DNA of 64,000 bases from Leptobrachium leishanense (lineage: Eukaryota; Chordata; Amphibia; Anura; Megophryidae). The position numbers were made by a program, and so were the translations under genes. Of the stretch, positions 1-11,191 are shown piece by piece (the first letter of the stretch is position 1; the number at the start of each line of letters is the position of its first letter). Below the pieces are notes generated by a model that was given only the letters and a program-made list of their open reading frames with translations, was not told where the DNA came from and made no database searches. The DNA is taken from contig CM019063.1 in assembly GCA_009667805.1 (NCBI GenBank), positions 189,964,661 through 190,028,660 of the forward strand, given 5' to 3'.

Positions 1-3000
1 GGGAGGTCCTGTCAATAACGTCTGCCCACTCATCGCCCTCCAGAGAGCTCCCTAGATCCTTTTCCCACCGTGCAACGTAAGGCGCCTCCTGCGGAAAGGT
101 CGCATCCAGAATGTGGGAATAGAGCGAGGATATCAAGCCGCGCCCTCTATTCTTCAGACGGCAGCAGGTCTCGTAGAGGGTCAGTCTGTGGTCCGGCGTC
201 TCTCCAAGAGTTCCCCTGACAAAATGTAGTAGTTGGAGGGCTCTAAATGTCTCCGAGGGGGGTAGCGCTTTCGACTCCCTTAGATAGCCAAGGGTGACCG
301 GGTGACCCTGCAAAGTCAGATCGCGCAGCTCTGTGATATCAGATCTGAGCCACCAACTGAACGCCCTAGGAGGGTTACCCTCCGGGAACTTTGGATTGTA
401 GAATAAAGATTGGAGGCCTGAACCCGGGGGGGACAGACCGTCCTCCTCTCTATAAAGGTTCCAAAGGCGCAGTGAATGCTGCAGCGTGGGGCTATTGTGG
501 AGTGTCCAGCGAGTGGCTCTAGGGGCCCATTGAAGCGTGCGCAATAGATGAGGTCCCCCCATATCTTGTTCAAGGGTAGTCCAGAGCGGAGCCCCACTTC
601 TTAGGTTAATCATTGAGAGCATCGCAAATTGGGCCGCCTTGTAATAGGAGTAGAGGTGTGGGACTCCCATGCCCCCCCATCCCCTGGACTGAAACATAAG
701 GTTTTTAGACAACCGACCTCTACGCCCTCCCCAAATAAAGGAGTGGATAGCCGACTGAAGGAAAGTCAGGTCTGCCCTGCTAATAGGAATTGTCAGTGTT
801 CTGAAAAGGTACAGCAGCTTCGGGAGCAGGGTCATCTTGACCACGTATATCCGACCAAAGAGCGAAAGGTGTAAATGGGACCATGCCGACAGCAATGCGT
901 GGAGGGTAGGAAGCAATACCCCGTAATTTGCCGTGTACAGCTGATCCCAGGTGGGAGTCAGCTGGGTCCCCAGGGAGCCCATAGATGAGCGGCACCATCG
1001 AAAAGGGAACCAATCTCGAACCACTGCCCCCTCCTCCTCCTGTTAGGTTAAGGTCAAGCACCTCGCTCTTATCCGCATTAAGTTTATAGCCCGAGACCCT
1101 ACCAAAGTCCCTCAGGGCCCTCATCAGATTGGGGAGAGTGGTGATGGGCGAGGTCAGGTGACAAGAGGACATCGTCAGCAAAAAGCGACAGCTTATATGG
1201 TTTTCCCCCTACTTCCACTCCTCGGACATCAGGGTGGTTCCTAATATACGCCGCCAGGGGTTCTATAGATAGGGTGAATATGAGCGGCGACAAGGGGCAT
1301 CCCTGTCAGGTCCCGTTTAAAATAGAAAAGGGGGCCCGAGAGGAACCCCCCCGTGTCAACCTGCGCCCCGCATATAAAGCCCGTAATGCCGTCAAAAGGT
1401 CTCCCCGTATTCCAAAGGAGGCCAACGTCACCCATAAATAGTTCCAATCAACCCGGTCAAAGGCCTTTTCGGCGTCTAGAGAGAGGAGAAAAGAGCCTCT
1501 ACCCGAGGTTTTAGCGACCTGAATCAGATTAAGGGCCCGTCTGATATTATCCGGGGCCTCTCTACCGGGAACAAATCCCACCTGATCGGGATGGATAACC
1601 TCGGCGATATAGCGTCCAAGTCTGTTAGCCAGAATTTTGGCGTAGATCTTCATGTCAACGTTTATCAGGGAGATGGGCCTATAGCTGGGGCACACCGCCG
1701 GGTCCTTGCCTGGCTTGGGGATGACCACTATGTGGGCCAGGAGCATGTCAGAAGACAGGACCTCCTTTCCCTTCATGTAGGTATTAAACAGTCTGGTCAG
1801 GGGCTGGAGTAGAGTCGGACTCAATCCCTTATAGTAGGGGACCGAGAAACCATCTGGGCCCGGGGATTTAGAGGAATGCAAGTGTTTAATCACCGCTGCT
1901 ATTTCCCCCGTTGAGATGGGGGCTGCCATGTCCATACGCTGCGGGTGGCTGAAGGAAGGCAAGGCGGTGCAACCGAGAAATTCCCTGATAAGTGTCTCCC
2001 CAGCTGGGCCAGGTGTCGCTGTAGAGCCATTATAGAGGGTCGCGTAATAGGAGCAGAAGGCCCTTGAAATGTCCCAGGGGTCAGAGGTAATTTCGCCCGA
2101 GCTGAGATGTACCACGCACTGTACGCTCCCGGGTCTGCTGCTTCAGCCGGTGGGCCAGAAGAGTGTCTGGTTTGTTGCTCTTCTCAAAAAACTTCCGACC
2201 CGTCCACTGAAGAGCCGCCTGGACCTGGCGGGACAGCAACATGTTAAGACTTCCCCTGGCCTCCAGCAATTCCCTCAACAGAGTGACGTCCCCGGTCCTT
2301 TTATGCTCACGCTCTAAGTCGCCCACCCTCATTGTAAGTGATTCCATCTCAGCTGCCCTTTCCCGCTTGCGGCGGGACGCTATAGCGATTAGTTTGCCGC
2401 GCATGAACGCCTTGTGCGCCTCCCACACTGTGGTGGTGGCCATGCCTGGAGTGAAGTTGCGCTCGAAGAAGTCCGTCAAGTCAAGGTTCATGGTATCTTT
2501 CAAACCAGGGTCAAGGAAGAGGGAAGCATTAAAGTGCCACACACTAGTCGAGCCCGATACCCCCCAACCCAATAGTGCTAGCTCAACTGCAGCATGGTCA
2601 GACCACGAGATTTCGTGAATGGTGGAAGAGACGAGGGCCGTAATGTTATCTCTACTGCAAAAAATCTAATCTAATCTGGAGTACGAATCGTGGGGATTTG
2701 AATAAAAGGAATAGTCTCGGTCTCTAGGGTGGAGCAACCGCCAAGAATCATACAGATTGGCCGCCTGGATTACACCACGGAAGGTCTTAGAGCTGCGGAA
2801 AGGAGCATGGTTAAGTGCTGTTTTACTGCGATCAAGGTAAGGGTCCATGACCGCATTAAAATCGCCTCCTACAAAGACCCCCCTATTCAGTAGCTGCGCA
2901 AGTCGTTCCTCCAATGCCCTCCAAAAAGGTCTTTCCGGGGGGGAAGGAGCATAGACACTAACAAAGGTGACCGGCTTGCCTCCAATCGTCCCAGTCACTC

Positions 3001-3262
3001 TCAGGTATCTGCCGTCCAAAGCTGACTCCTGATGGGTAAGATGGAAATGAAGACTACCTCGCATCAGTATCGAAACCCCTGTCTTGCGGGAACTACCAGC
3101 GGAGTGATAATGCGCGGTGAAACCATCCCCCCAATATCCCGGGACTCTGCCCCGTGTAAAGTGAGTCTCCTGTAGGAGGACCACATCTGCGCGAAGTTTC
3201 CGGTAATATCTGGTGGCCCCTCGTCTCTTGTTCGGGGACAGAAGACCCTTTACATTGAGAAA
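1..3262 (-). pseudogene. L1 copy A ORF2 (endonuclease-reverse transcriptase), broken and cut by the window edge
   Basis: The apurinic-type endonuclease region is read at 2,666-3,262 minus, with LLQETHF, VYAPS and GGDFNAVMDP, the expected catalytic Glu and Asp/Asn neighbourhoods. The reverse transcriptase is read at 1,306-2,115 minus, with KSPGPDGF, SYRPISLINVDMKIYAK, HPDQVGFVPGR and LDAEKAFDRVDW. FADDVLLSPD follows in another frame at 1,099-1,293. A frameshift already lies in the first codons, where the expected N-V-K-G motif is split between two frames near 3,250. Several further frame changes show the gene is dead. The C-terminal part lies outside the window. Confidence 0.9.
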
Positions 3263-3299
3263 TCACCTTGAGGCGGGCCCGCGCCTCGCCTCCCCTCTC

Positions 3300-3482
3300 C
3301 GCCATGAGGAATCAAGCGAATGGAAGCGATGGAAGGAGAGAAAAAGGAGGGGGAAAAGGAGACAAAGCAGGAGGTAAGAAAGTAGGGAGAGAAGAGAGGG
3401 GAAGTATAGAGAGAGGGGAAAAGGAAGAGAGAGGGAAAGAAAAAAAAAAGGGGGGAAAGAAAAGGAGGGGGGATAGACGACA
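3300..3482. repeat. GA-rich polypurine tract
   Basis: The plus strand is almost pure purine for about 180 bases, rich in ggaagga, gagag and aaaaggggg runs. It lies between the ORF1 and ORF2 remnants of L1 copy A. Reading frames through it on the minus strand give low-complexity Ser/Pro/Phe/Leu peptides and are not genes. Confidence 0.8.
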
Positions 3483-3849
3483 CCTAAAATAAAATGTGTC
3501 TGGTGGTGGATTGTACCGACCACTAGGTACGCACTCGGGGGCGAGAGCGACAACGAGGAGAAGGCCGCCGGCCCATAGACTCCCCTAATGGAGGACTGTG
3601 ACCTAAAAATCAGCATCTAAATCCTGGAAAACCCACCCAACCATCTCCCAAGACAACAGATGAGTCAATGTCCAGATACAGCTGGCCCATCTAACTCCCC
3701 CCCCCCAGTCACGGAGCAGCCGGGGCAAGAGGCTGTAAAGAACCCAGGGGGACTGAAGGAAAATAAGTCCCACGCAGGTGGTGCAGGCTAGCCGAGCCCG
3801 GGGGGGGGACCAATGACATCTGTGGTCCGTTGACTAACGCATCGGGGAG

Positions 3850-4669
3850 CGTCTCCGGTCCGGTCTCCTGGGTCTGCCTCTGGCTTCGCCCTGCGCGAAG
3901 AGGTCCGGAGGCTCTGGGATACCCAACGTCTCCAAGATTGACGAGCAGTCGGCTGGTGAGCGGAGGGTTAAGAAGGTGCCATTATGTGGTATGAGGAGAC
4001 GGAATGGGAAACCCCACCGATATCTGACATCCCGCTGGCGGAGAAGGTCCGTGAGGGGCTTTAATGCCTGGCTTTCTGAGGTGTGGAAGGTGCCAGATCG
4101 CTGTAGAAGTGAGGAGTCACGTTGTCGAGAGTCGGGGCAGCATTACGTACCGCTCGAAGTATTGCCTCCTTGGTGGTGTAGTAATGGCACCGGAGTATCA
4201 CGTCTCTGGGAGGCTCCGTCTCCGGCGGCTTCGGGCGCAGGGCTCTATGGGCCCGGTCAAGGAGCAGCTCCTCCTCAGGTGTCTCTGGTAGAAGTGCCTG
4301 GAAGTAGCGATGAAGAAAGTCCCGTAGGTTCATCACCGACTCTGGAATGTTTCGGAGCCTAAGGTTGGAACGACGGGACCGATTGTCCATATCCTCAACG
4401 GACTCCTGCAGGGCATCATATTTGGTCTGTAGCGCTGCCAGATCAGCCCGAACTTCTTCGCCCGCCGCCTGGGCCTCATCCGCGCGCAGCTCAAGGGCCA
4501 CCGTGCGTGTCCCAAGTGATCCCAGATCTGCTCTCAAACCGTCAATCCCAGCTCTGAGGTCCGCTTGCAAGTCGTCTTTAACTGTCAAAAGAAGTTGGTG
4601 GAGGTCCTGAATGTCCCGGCGTGTACATGGTGCGTCCTGCGTTGCCGACTCGCTGGTGGGTGTAGCCAT
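3850..4669 (-). pseudogene. L1 copy A ORF1 (RNA-binding protein), frameshifted
   Basis: The open part (4,061-4,669) starts MATPTSESATQ. It continues with a Leu/Ala-rich heptad region typical of the ORF1p coiled coil (about residues 20-90). It then has DNRSRRSNLRLRNIPE, the start of the RRM-like domain of L1 ORF1 proteins. The frame stops after TPQKARH. The C-terminal domain continues in another frame below 4,061, where VRYRWGFPFRL matches IRYRWGFPFKL of copy B. ORF1p normally coats LINE RNA as a trimer; this copy cannot make a full protein. Confidence 0.85.
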
Positions 4670-6344
4670 CTTAGGAGAGGTACTGGTCGATCGATCGAGC
4701 CGGGGTGAAGCACCTGGAGATGTCGTTCTGGCCCGGGGTTACGTCCAGATTTAGTCCCAGGCATACCAGGGGGTCGTGTAGAAAAACAGGAGCAAAATAG
4801 GTCGCTTAGAAGGCGTAAAGGGAGTCGCTTAGGCCTGGGGTTACCGCATCAGGCTGCCATCGTCCCAGCCCGTCAGGGCCCGCCGACTTGCAAGATATGC
4901 CCCGTGAAGTCACACGCTTGTAGTGATCTCCTCAGATTCCACCATAGGCCTTAATGATGCTGGTAGGAAGGGGGAAAAAAAATGAGTACGGGGGAAGGGA
5001 GGAAGTGGATTTATCAATCGGGGGAAGTAGGCCTCGCGGGGACCACCGGAAAAATAAGCAGGTTTGAATAAAGAGCACCTAAAGATCAAGAGAAGAAAAA
5101 AAATAAAATAATAATAATTGAACGTAGAATTAGTAGGCCGCGCAGGGTCCACCCGAAAAATTGAGAGAAATTTAGAAAAATTTTGAAAAATCGTAAAAAG
5201 TACACAGAATTGGTGGGCCGCTCCGGGTCCACCCGAAAAATTGTAGAAAAATTGAATGTTCAGGGTAAAAAGGGCATAAAAATGGCGGGCCGCTCAAGGT
5301 CCACCCGAAAAATTCAAAAGTGGATGTGCAGGGCGAGAGGCTCTCAAAATTGGTGGGCCGCTCACGGTCCACCCAAAAAATTGTAGAAAAATTTAATGTT
5401 CAGGGTAAAAAGTGCATAAAAGTGGCGGGCCGCTCAAGGTCCGCCCGAAAAATTTTAACGTCAATGTTCAGGTCAGAAAGCGCTCAAAATTGGTGGGCCG
5501 CTCAGAGTCCACCCGGAAAAATTGGATTATCAGGGGAAAAAGCGCACAAAATTGGTGGTCCGCTCAGGGTCCACCCCAAAAAAATTAAGAAAAGTGAAGT
5601 GTTCAAGGTAAAGAGCGCCGAAAATTAGCGCAGGGTCCGCCTGAAAAAATGAGAAGAATTAAGTATGCGGAGTAGAGAGTGTATAAGAGGTTTCATATAT
5701 GTGGGTGTCCAGTATGAGCCACCTGGAAAAATCGTGGGAGTGGGAAAGAGGTGTGTGGGGGAAAGAAAGAAACCCCCCCCCCCTCCTGGTTATCGGGAGG
5801 GATTTCCCGGTTACCGTGTTACAGTGTAAAGGGGGAGCCTGTGCAAAAGCTGCAGTAGGTGTCCGTCCGCTCGGGGAAGTCCTCTCTCCTCAGAAGGGGC
5901 CGCCGCCCAGGACCCCTCAAGCGTGTAGGCCGCAGCACAGACCAACTTCACAGATCTCCGGGAGGCAGAAGGTAAATCCCCTCTCCGCGCTGTCCAGTGG
6001 GCTACTAGCGGGAGCAGTCCAGGCAGCAAACCAGATTCAGCTGGAGCTTCCCCCCCCCCCCGACGAATATGCCCGGCAACGGTCGCTTACCGGTCCGGTA
6101 GCCTCCAAGGGCAAGAAGGGGGGGGGATGTTCAGTTCAGAGAAGTCTATCCGCTGAGATTTAGCACCGGTCTGCAGTCCTGCTTGACTCGGTAGAGAGTG
6201 CTGACGTGTCGCCTGGTCCAGGTGGTCGCTCCGTTTGCCCAGCGTAATCGTCCACGTCAGTAGGCCCGACTCTGGTCCGAGCTCCCGGGAGAGAGCGCAC
6301 ACACCCGGAGTACTGGCCCCGGAAAGTTGCGTCTTGGGTTGAAA
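4670..6344 (-). other. 5' UTR of L1 copy A, proximal part
   Basis: No credible gene is seen. The region holds a tandem array (5,105-5,650), C/G homopolymers near 5,770 and 6,050, and GC-rich sequence up to the insertion point of copy B. Short frames crossing it are repetitive or low-complexity. A LINE 5' UTR would be expected to carry the internal promoter, but no specific promoter site can be pointed to. Confidence 0.6.
5105..5650. repeat. Tandem array of about 70 bp units in the L1 copy A 5' UTR
   Basis: About eight imperfect units each contain ggtgggccgctcaggg and tccacccgaaaaatt, followed by an A-rich spacer. The ctcaggg-like landmark recurs near 5,141, 5,221, 5,293, 5,361, 5,432, 5,501, 5,563 and 5,630, a spacing of 62-80 bp. 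Tandem 5' UTR monomers with promoter activity are known in some L1 lineages such as mouse; that role here is inference. Confidence 0.85.
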
Positions 6345-6365
6345 GGGAAATTTTTTTTTTTTTTT

Positions 6366-6690
6366 ATAAACACGATTTTTATTGGTTTTTTAGTAATACA
6401 GCAGCAAGGCGCTCATGGAAGCCCATAGAGCGATACATAATCTCAGGGAGGCAGCAACAAGAGGAAACAAATAACAGATAGAGACTGAACCTGCTTTCTT
6501 TCCCTGAGACATAATGATGCCTCGAAAGGGCATACGTATCAATTGCATAAAACTTACAATTTAACTACATAAATAATATACAGGGAGAAAAGAGAGAAAA
6601 AAAAAAAAAAAAAAAAGAAGAGGGGGGAAAAAAAAATTCCCTGTGTTTGTAGATCAAGGTCTCTAGGTCCAACAGTTCTATATCCAACTA
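6366..6690 (-). other. 3' UTR of L1 copy B with polyadenylation signal
   Basis: The plus strand reads tttatt at 6,378-6,383, which is AATAAA on the element strand, 12 bases before the A tail. An A-rich tract (6,595-6,640, plus-strand A) lies within the UTR. No gene is seen. Confidence 0.7.
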
Positions 6691-9600
6691 CTAGATGGTC
6701 TGCGTCGATAGCCAAGGTTCCCATATCTTTGTGCATTGTTGAAGCGTATCGTGTAGTTGAGCAGTTAGACGTTCCATTTTATATATGTACCACACCTTCG
6801 CCACTATCTCCGGTAAGGAGGGAAGTTCCCGCTTCCAGGAGCGGGCTATACATATGCGAGTAGCTGTACAGATACGATGGGTTAGTCGAAGGGAGGGGCG
6901 AGACAGACCGTGGCGTCTGGACGGGCTGTTAAGTAGGGCCAAAGCGGGATCAGGGGGTACTGGTAGATCCAGAGCTCTGGAGATCATAGCGAAAACTGTG
7001 GACCACAGTACTATTACCAACCCGCACTCCCACCACATATGATAAAACGTTCCTCGCTTGCCACAACCCCTTGTGCACAAGCCAGTTAGCGTGGGGTAGA
7101 TTTTCTGTAAGCGGACCGGATCCAGGTACCACCTGGAGAGAAGTTTATAGCAATTTTCCTTTATCAGAGTACATGTCGTTATTCCCATCGAGGACTCCTT
7201 TATTGCCACCCACTCCTCACTGGTCAATTGGCGACACAGATCTGTTTCCCATAGGAGCTGGTACGAGCACGGGCGTTCGAGAGACGGGCGGAGGAGAAGA
7301 CTATATATTTGGGATATCGCTCCTGCAGTGCTTGAGCTTCTCATTACTAAGCGTTCAAATGTAGTCTCTACCGGCGTGCCTATATTTAGGCGACTACTTA
7401 CAAAATGTCGTAATTGGGAATATCGATGAAACTCTCGTAAAGGGATATCGTGTGACTCTCTAAAGTATTCCCACCGGGGAAACTTCCCCTGCAGTAGCAC
7501 TGCTCCTAGTGTCGTAAAGCCTTTCCCGAGCCACCAGGCAAAAGCCCGGCCCTCCTCCCCAGTCCATGGGGGGAAGAGCGGGTTATCCCGCAGTGGCAAC
7601 AGACCAGAAGTAGTGGTGGTGAGGGACATACAGTATTTGACCCTAGACCATATATCTAATGAATGAGTAGTGGTAGGCAACAAGCGACCCCTTTCCGCCG
7701 CGGAGATCTGTCTCCAGGGAATCTGTGATAAGCATGAGGGGGCAACATGGTCATTCTCGATGTCAACCCAGCAGACCCCACCCCTTCTAGAGGACCATTG
7801 GAGTATTTGCGTCAGCTGTGCCGATTTATAGTATAGGGCTAAGTCAGGGGCTGCGAGGCCTCCATGTATCTTTGGGCGGCGTAGTATCAGTCTAGAAACT
7901 CTCGGTTTCTTCCCCTGCCATATATAGCGGTAAAAGACTGATTGAAGGTCAGGCAATACCGTCGGCGGTATAGGGATCGGTAACGTGCGGAAAAGGTACA
8001 GAAGTTTCGGGAGTGCTGTCATTTTAAGGGCATAAATACGGCCCATCCAGGAGATGGAGTAGGAGGACCATTGCCGCAGTAGAGATTTGATGTGCTTAAT
8101 CATGTCCGGATAGTTAGAGGTGTAAAGCTGTGGCACTTGAGCAGTGAGGTATATCCCCAGGTATTGGAGGCGATGGGGACACCAACGAAAGGTGAAGGAT
8201 TCCCGTAAGTGTGTTACAACCTCCGGAGGCAAAGAAATATTTAATGCTTCGGATTTAGTAATATTAATTTTGTAGCCAGAGAGGGCACCAAAGGAGGAGA
8301 GGCAGCCATATAGGTTCGGTAATGAAACAAGAGGTCGGGTTATCGTGAGTAAGATATCGTCTGCAAACAAACTCAATTTATAGTTTTTGTTGCCCACTGC
8401 TATTCCCGAAATATCCGGGTGGCCCCTTATCTGTTCCGCCAGGGGTTCCAGGCATAAGGCGAACAGGAGTGGGGACAGGGGGCAGCCCTGCCGCGTACCA
8501 TTTAAAATGTTAAATGGTCTTGATCTCCCTCCCATAGTCATGACTGAGGCCGATGGGGAAGTGTAAAGTGCGCGAATACCCCTTATCATCCCCTCCCCAA
8601 CCCCGAATCTCCTCAAGACCTCCCATAAATATGTCCAGTCCACTCTATCGAAAGCCTTCTCGGCGTCAAGGGAAAGCAATAAGGACGGCTGTTTGGTAGC
8701 GTGCGCTATAGAGAGGAGGTTCACCGTGCGGCGTATATTATCTGGGGCACCGCGAGACGGGATAAAACCGACCTGGTCAGGGTGCACTAGTGAAGGCAGG
8801 TGGCGGCTCAAGCGCGTAGCTAAGACCTTTGCATATATTTTCATGTCTACATTCAGTAGTGATATCGGGCGGTAGCTGGCACAAGCAGAAGGATCTTTCC
8901 CTTCCTTGGGAATCACCACTATGGAGGCGGCCAGCAGTTCTGTGGGAGGGGTTTTGCCTTCTAAGAAGCCGTTATACATATTAGTTAAGAGTGGGGCCAA
9001 TTGAGTTCGGAATTTCTTATAGTATAGGGGGCTAAACCCGTCCGGGCCTGGGGCTTTAGCTATTCGGAGATCTTTCAGTACTGGGAGGAGCTCCTCAGTA
9101 GTGATTGGGGTCGCCAGCTCGTTCGCCTGCGGGCGGGACAACGTACGTAGAGGCAGTTGTTCTAAAAAGGAACGGATCTTTTGTAGTTTCTGGTTATCAG
9201 ATGGGGCTGTCGTACCGTCATATAGCTTAGTGTAATAGCGCGCAAATTCCTCTGCTATTTCTGACGGAGTTACTGCCGGGGGATTCTCTGATCTCTGGAT
9301 TGTCGCTATAGAGTTACGCTTACGCAGGGCGCGCAGTTTGCGGGCTAGCATGGCGTCTGGTTTGTTTCCCTTCTCAAAAAATAGCTGTCCGACCCTACGG
9401 AGGTCACCTAGTGCCCTCTCCGTTTGTAGTGAATTTAGTTCCCCCCTGGTAGTCACTATTCTATTCCAGATCAGAGGGTCAGGTTGAGTTTTATGTAATC
9501 TCTCTAAAGCGGCGAGGGTATTGGTCAGGTCTGTCGTTTGGGTGTGTAGTTTCTTATAGTGGGCCGCTTGTAGGCCTATTAGTCGGCCTCGTAGGACCGC

Positions 9601-10470
9601 CTTATGAGTGGTCCACAACAGGTCTGGGTGATAATGATCGGGGTTGTTATCTAGAACAAAGTTTGTTAATGCTAGGTCCAGTTCCGTTACAACTTCCGGT
9701 CTCGACAACAGGGCGTCTGGTAGGCGCCAGGGAGGTCGAGGGGAGCTCCTGGGGCCATCCGCCAAGACCACACTTAGAGGAGCGTGATCCGACCAAGTTA
9801 TCTCATGGATCTTGGCAGATAGCACATCCCTCACCGCCCGCTGGGGAACAAAAACAAAATCAATTCTCGTATATGTTATGTTCGGATGGGAGTAAAATGT
9901 GTAATCTCTTGTTGTGGGGTGCAGGAGGCGCCAAGCATCTACCAATTGAGTTTGCTGCAGAAAATTTTTAAGAAGAGGGCGGTTAGGGTGAGAATCAGGC
10001 TGAGTAGGGGTGGTAGATCTGTCTAAGACCCGGTCGAGGATGGAGTTAAAGTCTCCCCCGATGATCACCTCCCCCCCAGGGAAGGGTTCTAGCAGAGTTA
10101 GGAGCCGGTCATAAAAAGCTGGGTCTCTGGTGTTGGGAGCATAGACGTTGAGGAGTGTTATCGGTCTATTGTCAATAGAGCCCTGTAAAAACAGGAACCG
10201 TCCCTCCTTATCTAATACTTTTCTACGGAGGACAAAGTTAACGCGGGAACGGAAAAAAATGGAGGTTCCCCGGTGTTTCGTAGTTGCGCAGGCATGGAAA
10301 TGCAGCGGGAATCGTTTATCAAAAAATTTAGGGGATTTACCCTGAGCGAAATGCGTTTCCTGGAGGAGGAGAATATCCGCTCCCAACGAAACGTATGATC
10401 GCATTGCTTTACGTCGTTTCATTGGGTTATTAAACCCTTTTACGTTATGTGAAATTACATGTAACGGCAT
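6691..10470 (-). CDS. L1 copy B ORF2 protein: endonuclease and reverse transcriptase, intact
   Basis: This 1,259-residue frame has no break, the usual size for L1/Tx1 ORF2. The AP-like endonuclease fills about residues 1-235: SHNVKG (N9), LLQETH (E38), GGDFNS (D140, N142), RIDF (D204) and SDHAP (H229). These match the metal and catalytic positions of the exonuclease-endonuclease-phosphatase fold. The reverse transcriptase spans about 460-760, with SYRPISLLN, LDAEKAFDRVDW (D602), RQGCPLSPLLF and FADD (702-705), so the catalytic aspartates are present. A Cys/His cluster near the end (CTRGCGKRGTFYHMWWEC, 1132-1149) is the expected C-terminal CCHC-like motif. The protein would nick target DNA and prime reverse transcription there. 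No obvious disabling change is visible. Confidence 0.95.
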   Translation of the reverse strand: MPLHVISHNVKGFNNPMKRRKAMRSYVSLGADILLLQETHFAQGKSPKFFDKRFPLHFHACATTKHRGTSIFFRSRVNFVLRRKVLDKEGRFLFLQGSIDNRPITLLNVYAPNTRDPAFYDRLLTLLEPFPGGEVIIGGDFNSILDRVLDRSTTPTQPDSHPNRPLLKNFLQQTQLVDAWRLLHPTTRDYTFYSHPNITYTRIDFVFVPQRAVRDVLSAKIHEITWSDHAPLSVVLADGPRSSPRPPWRLPDALLSRPEVVTELDLALTNFVLDNNPDHYHPDLLWTTHKAVLRGRLIGLQAAHYKKLHTQTTDLTNTLAALERLHKTQPDPLIWNRIVTTRGELNSLQTERALGDLRRVGQLFFEKGNKPDAMLARKLRALRKRNSIATIQRSENPPAVTPSEIAEEFARYYTKLYDGTTAPSDNQKLQKIRSFLEQLPLRTLSRPQANELATPITTEELLPVLKDLRIAKAPGPDGFSPLYYKKFRTQLAPLLTNMYNGFLEGKTPPTELLAASIVVIPKEGKDPSACASYRPISLLNVDMKIYAKVLATRLSRHLPSLVHPDQVGFIPSRGAPDNIRRTVNLLSIAHATKQPSLLLSLDAEKAFDRVDWTYLWEVLRRFGVGEGMIRGIRALYTSPSASVMTMGGRSRPFNILNGTRQGCPLSPLLFALCLEPLAEQIRGHPDISGIAVGNKNYKLSLFADDILLTITRPLVSLPNLYGCLSSFGALSGYKINITKSEALNISLPPEVVTHLRESFTFRWCPHRLQYLGIYLTAQVPQLYTSNYPDMIKHIKSLLRQWSSYSISWMGRIYALKMTALPKLLYLFRTLPIPIPPTVLPDLQSVFYRYIWQGKKPRVSRLILRRPKIHGGLAAPDLALYYKSAQLTQILQWSSRRGGVCWVDIENDHVAPSCLSQIPWRQISAAERGRLLPTTTHSLDIWSRVKYCMSLTTTTSGLLPLRDNPLFPPWTGEEGRAFAWWLGKGFTTLGAVLLQGKFPRWEYFRESHDIPLREFHRYSQLRHFVSSRLNIGTPVETTFERLVMRSSSTAGAISQIYSLLLRPSLERPCSYQLLWETDLCRQLTSEEWVAIKESSMGITTCTLIKENCYKLLSRWYLDPVRLQKIYPTLTGLCTRGCGKRGTFYHMWWECGLVIVLWSTVFAMISRALDLPVPPDPALALLNSPSRRHGLSRPSLRLTHRICTATRICIARSWKRELPSLPEIVAKVWYIYKMERLTAQLHDTLQQCTKIWEPWLSTQTI

Positions 10471-11191
10471 TGAAGAGACAAATATAGGGGGAGCAGCTAG
10501 GAGCTACAATCTCTGTCACAATTAAACAGGGCAATAGAGTGAAGTCAGGGGAAGGTGGGAATTGAAAACCTAGGACACCTAAGCGGCATGCCAATGCACA
10601 TACATCAATAGATGACCACAGTTTACCTGGAGAAAATGGCATTTGAAAACCTAGAGCACCTGGGCGGTACACCAATACACGTACATTAACAAATGACCAC
10701 ATTTTACCTGACCTTTCGAGACCTTGATCAAAAAAAAATAGGGAGAAAAAGAAAAAATGAGAAAAAAGGAACCAAATGGTAAAACTGTTCGCAAAAAGAG
10801 AGAAAAAAAACAGACAATGAAAAAGAAATCGTAGGAAGGAGGAACCTTCATACAGTCGAACTCGGATTGTACAAAAAAACAATCCAACAAAGATCCCATC
10901 CAGTAGGGAGACAGTCTCGGGTATCATCCAGACCCCGTAATTATCCTCTTCAGGGAAAAATCCGAGAAGGGCGCCCAGAGCCCTGGGCGGAGGGGTGGTC
11001 GGCGACATCCACCAGGTGGTGTCACCTATGGCAATATTCTGATCTCGGTTGGATCCAATCGGGAGCTCATCATCCCATTGAGGTCGTAGTGTAAAAACTC
11101 AGATGAATTTCGTATTCAAAGTGTGCTACAATACCGACAGAGGCTCTGCAATCTCGTGTAGGCCTCACATGGCGGAGTGAGGAGCCGTCGG
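10471..11191 (-). other. Spacer between ORF1 and ORF2 of L1 copy B
   Basis: About 720 bases without a convincing gene. The segment near 10,730-10,830 is A/G-rich on the plus strand. Frames through it give hydrophobic low-complexity peptides that do not resemble LINE proteins. Confidence 0.6.

Noticed and set aside
3250..3616. Ser/Phe/Leu-rich minus frames as membrane proteins
   Set aside because: They are translations of a GA-rich polypurine tract within an old LINE.
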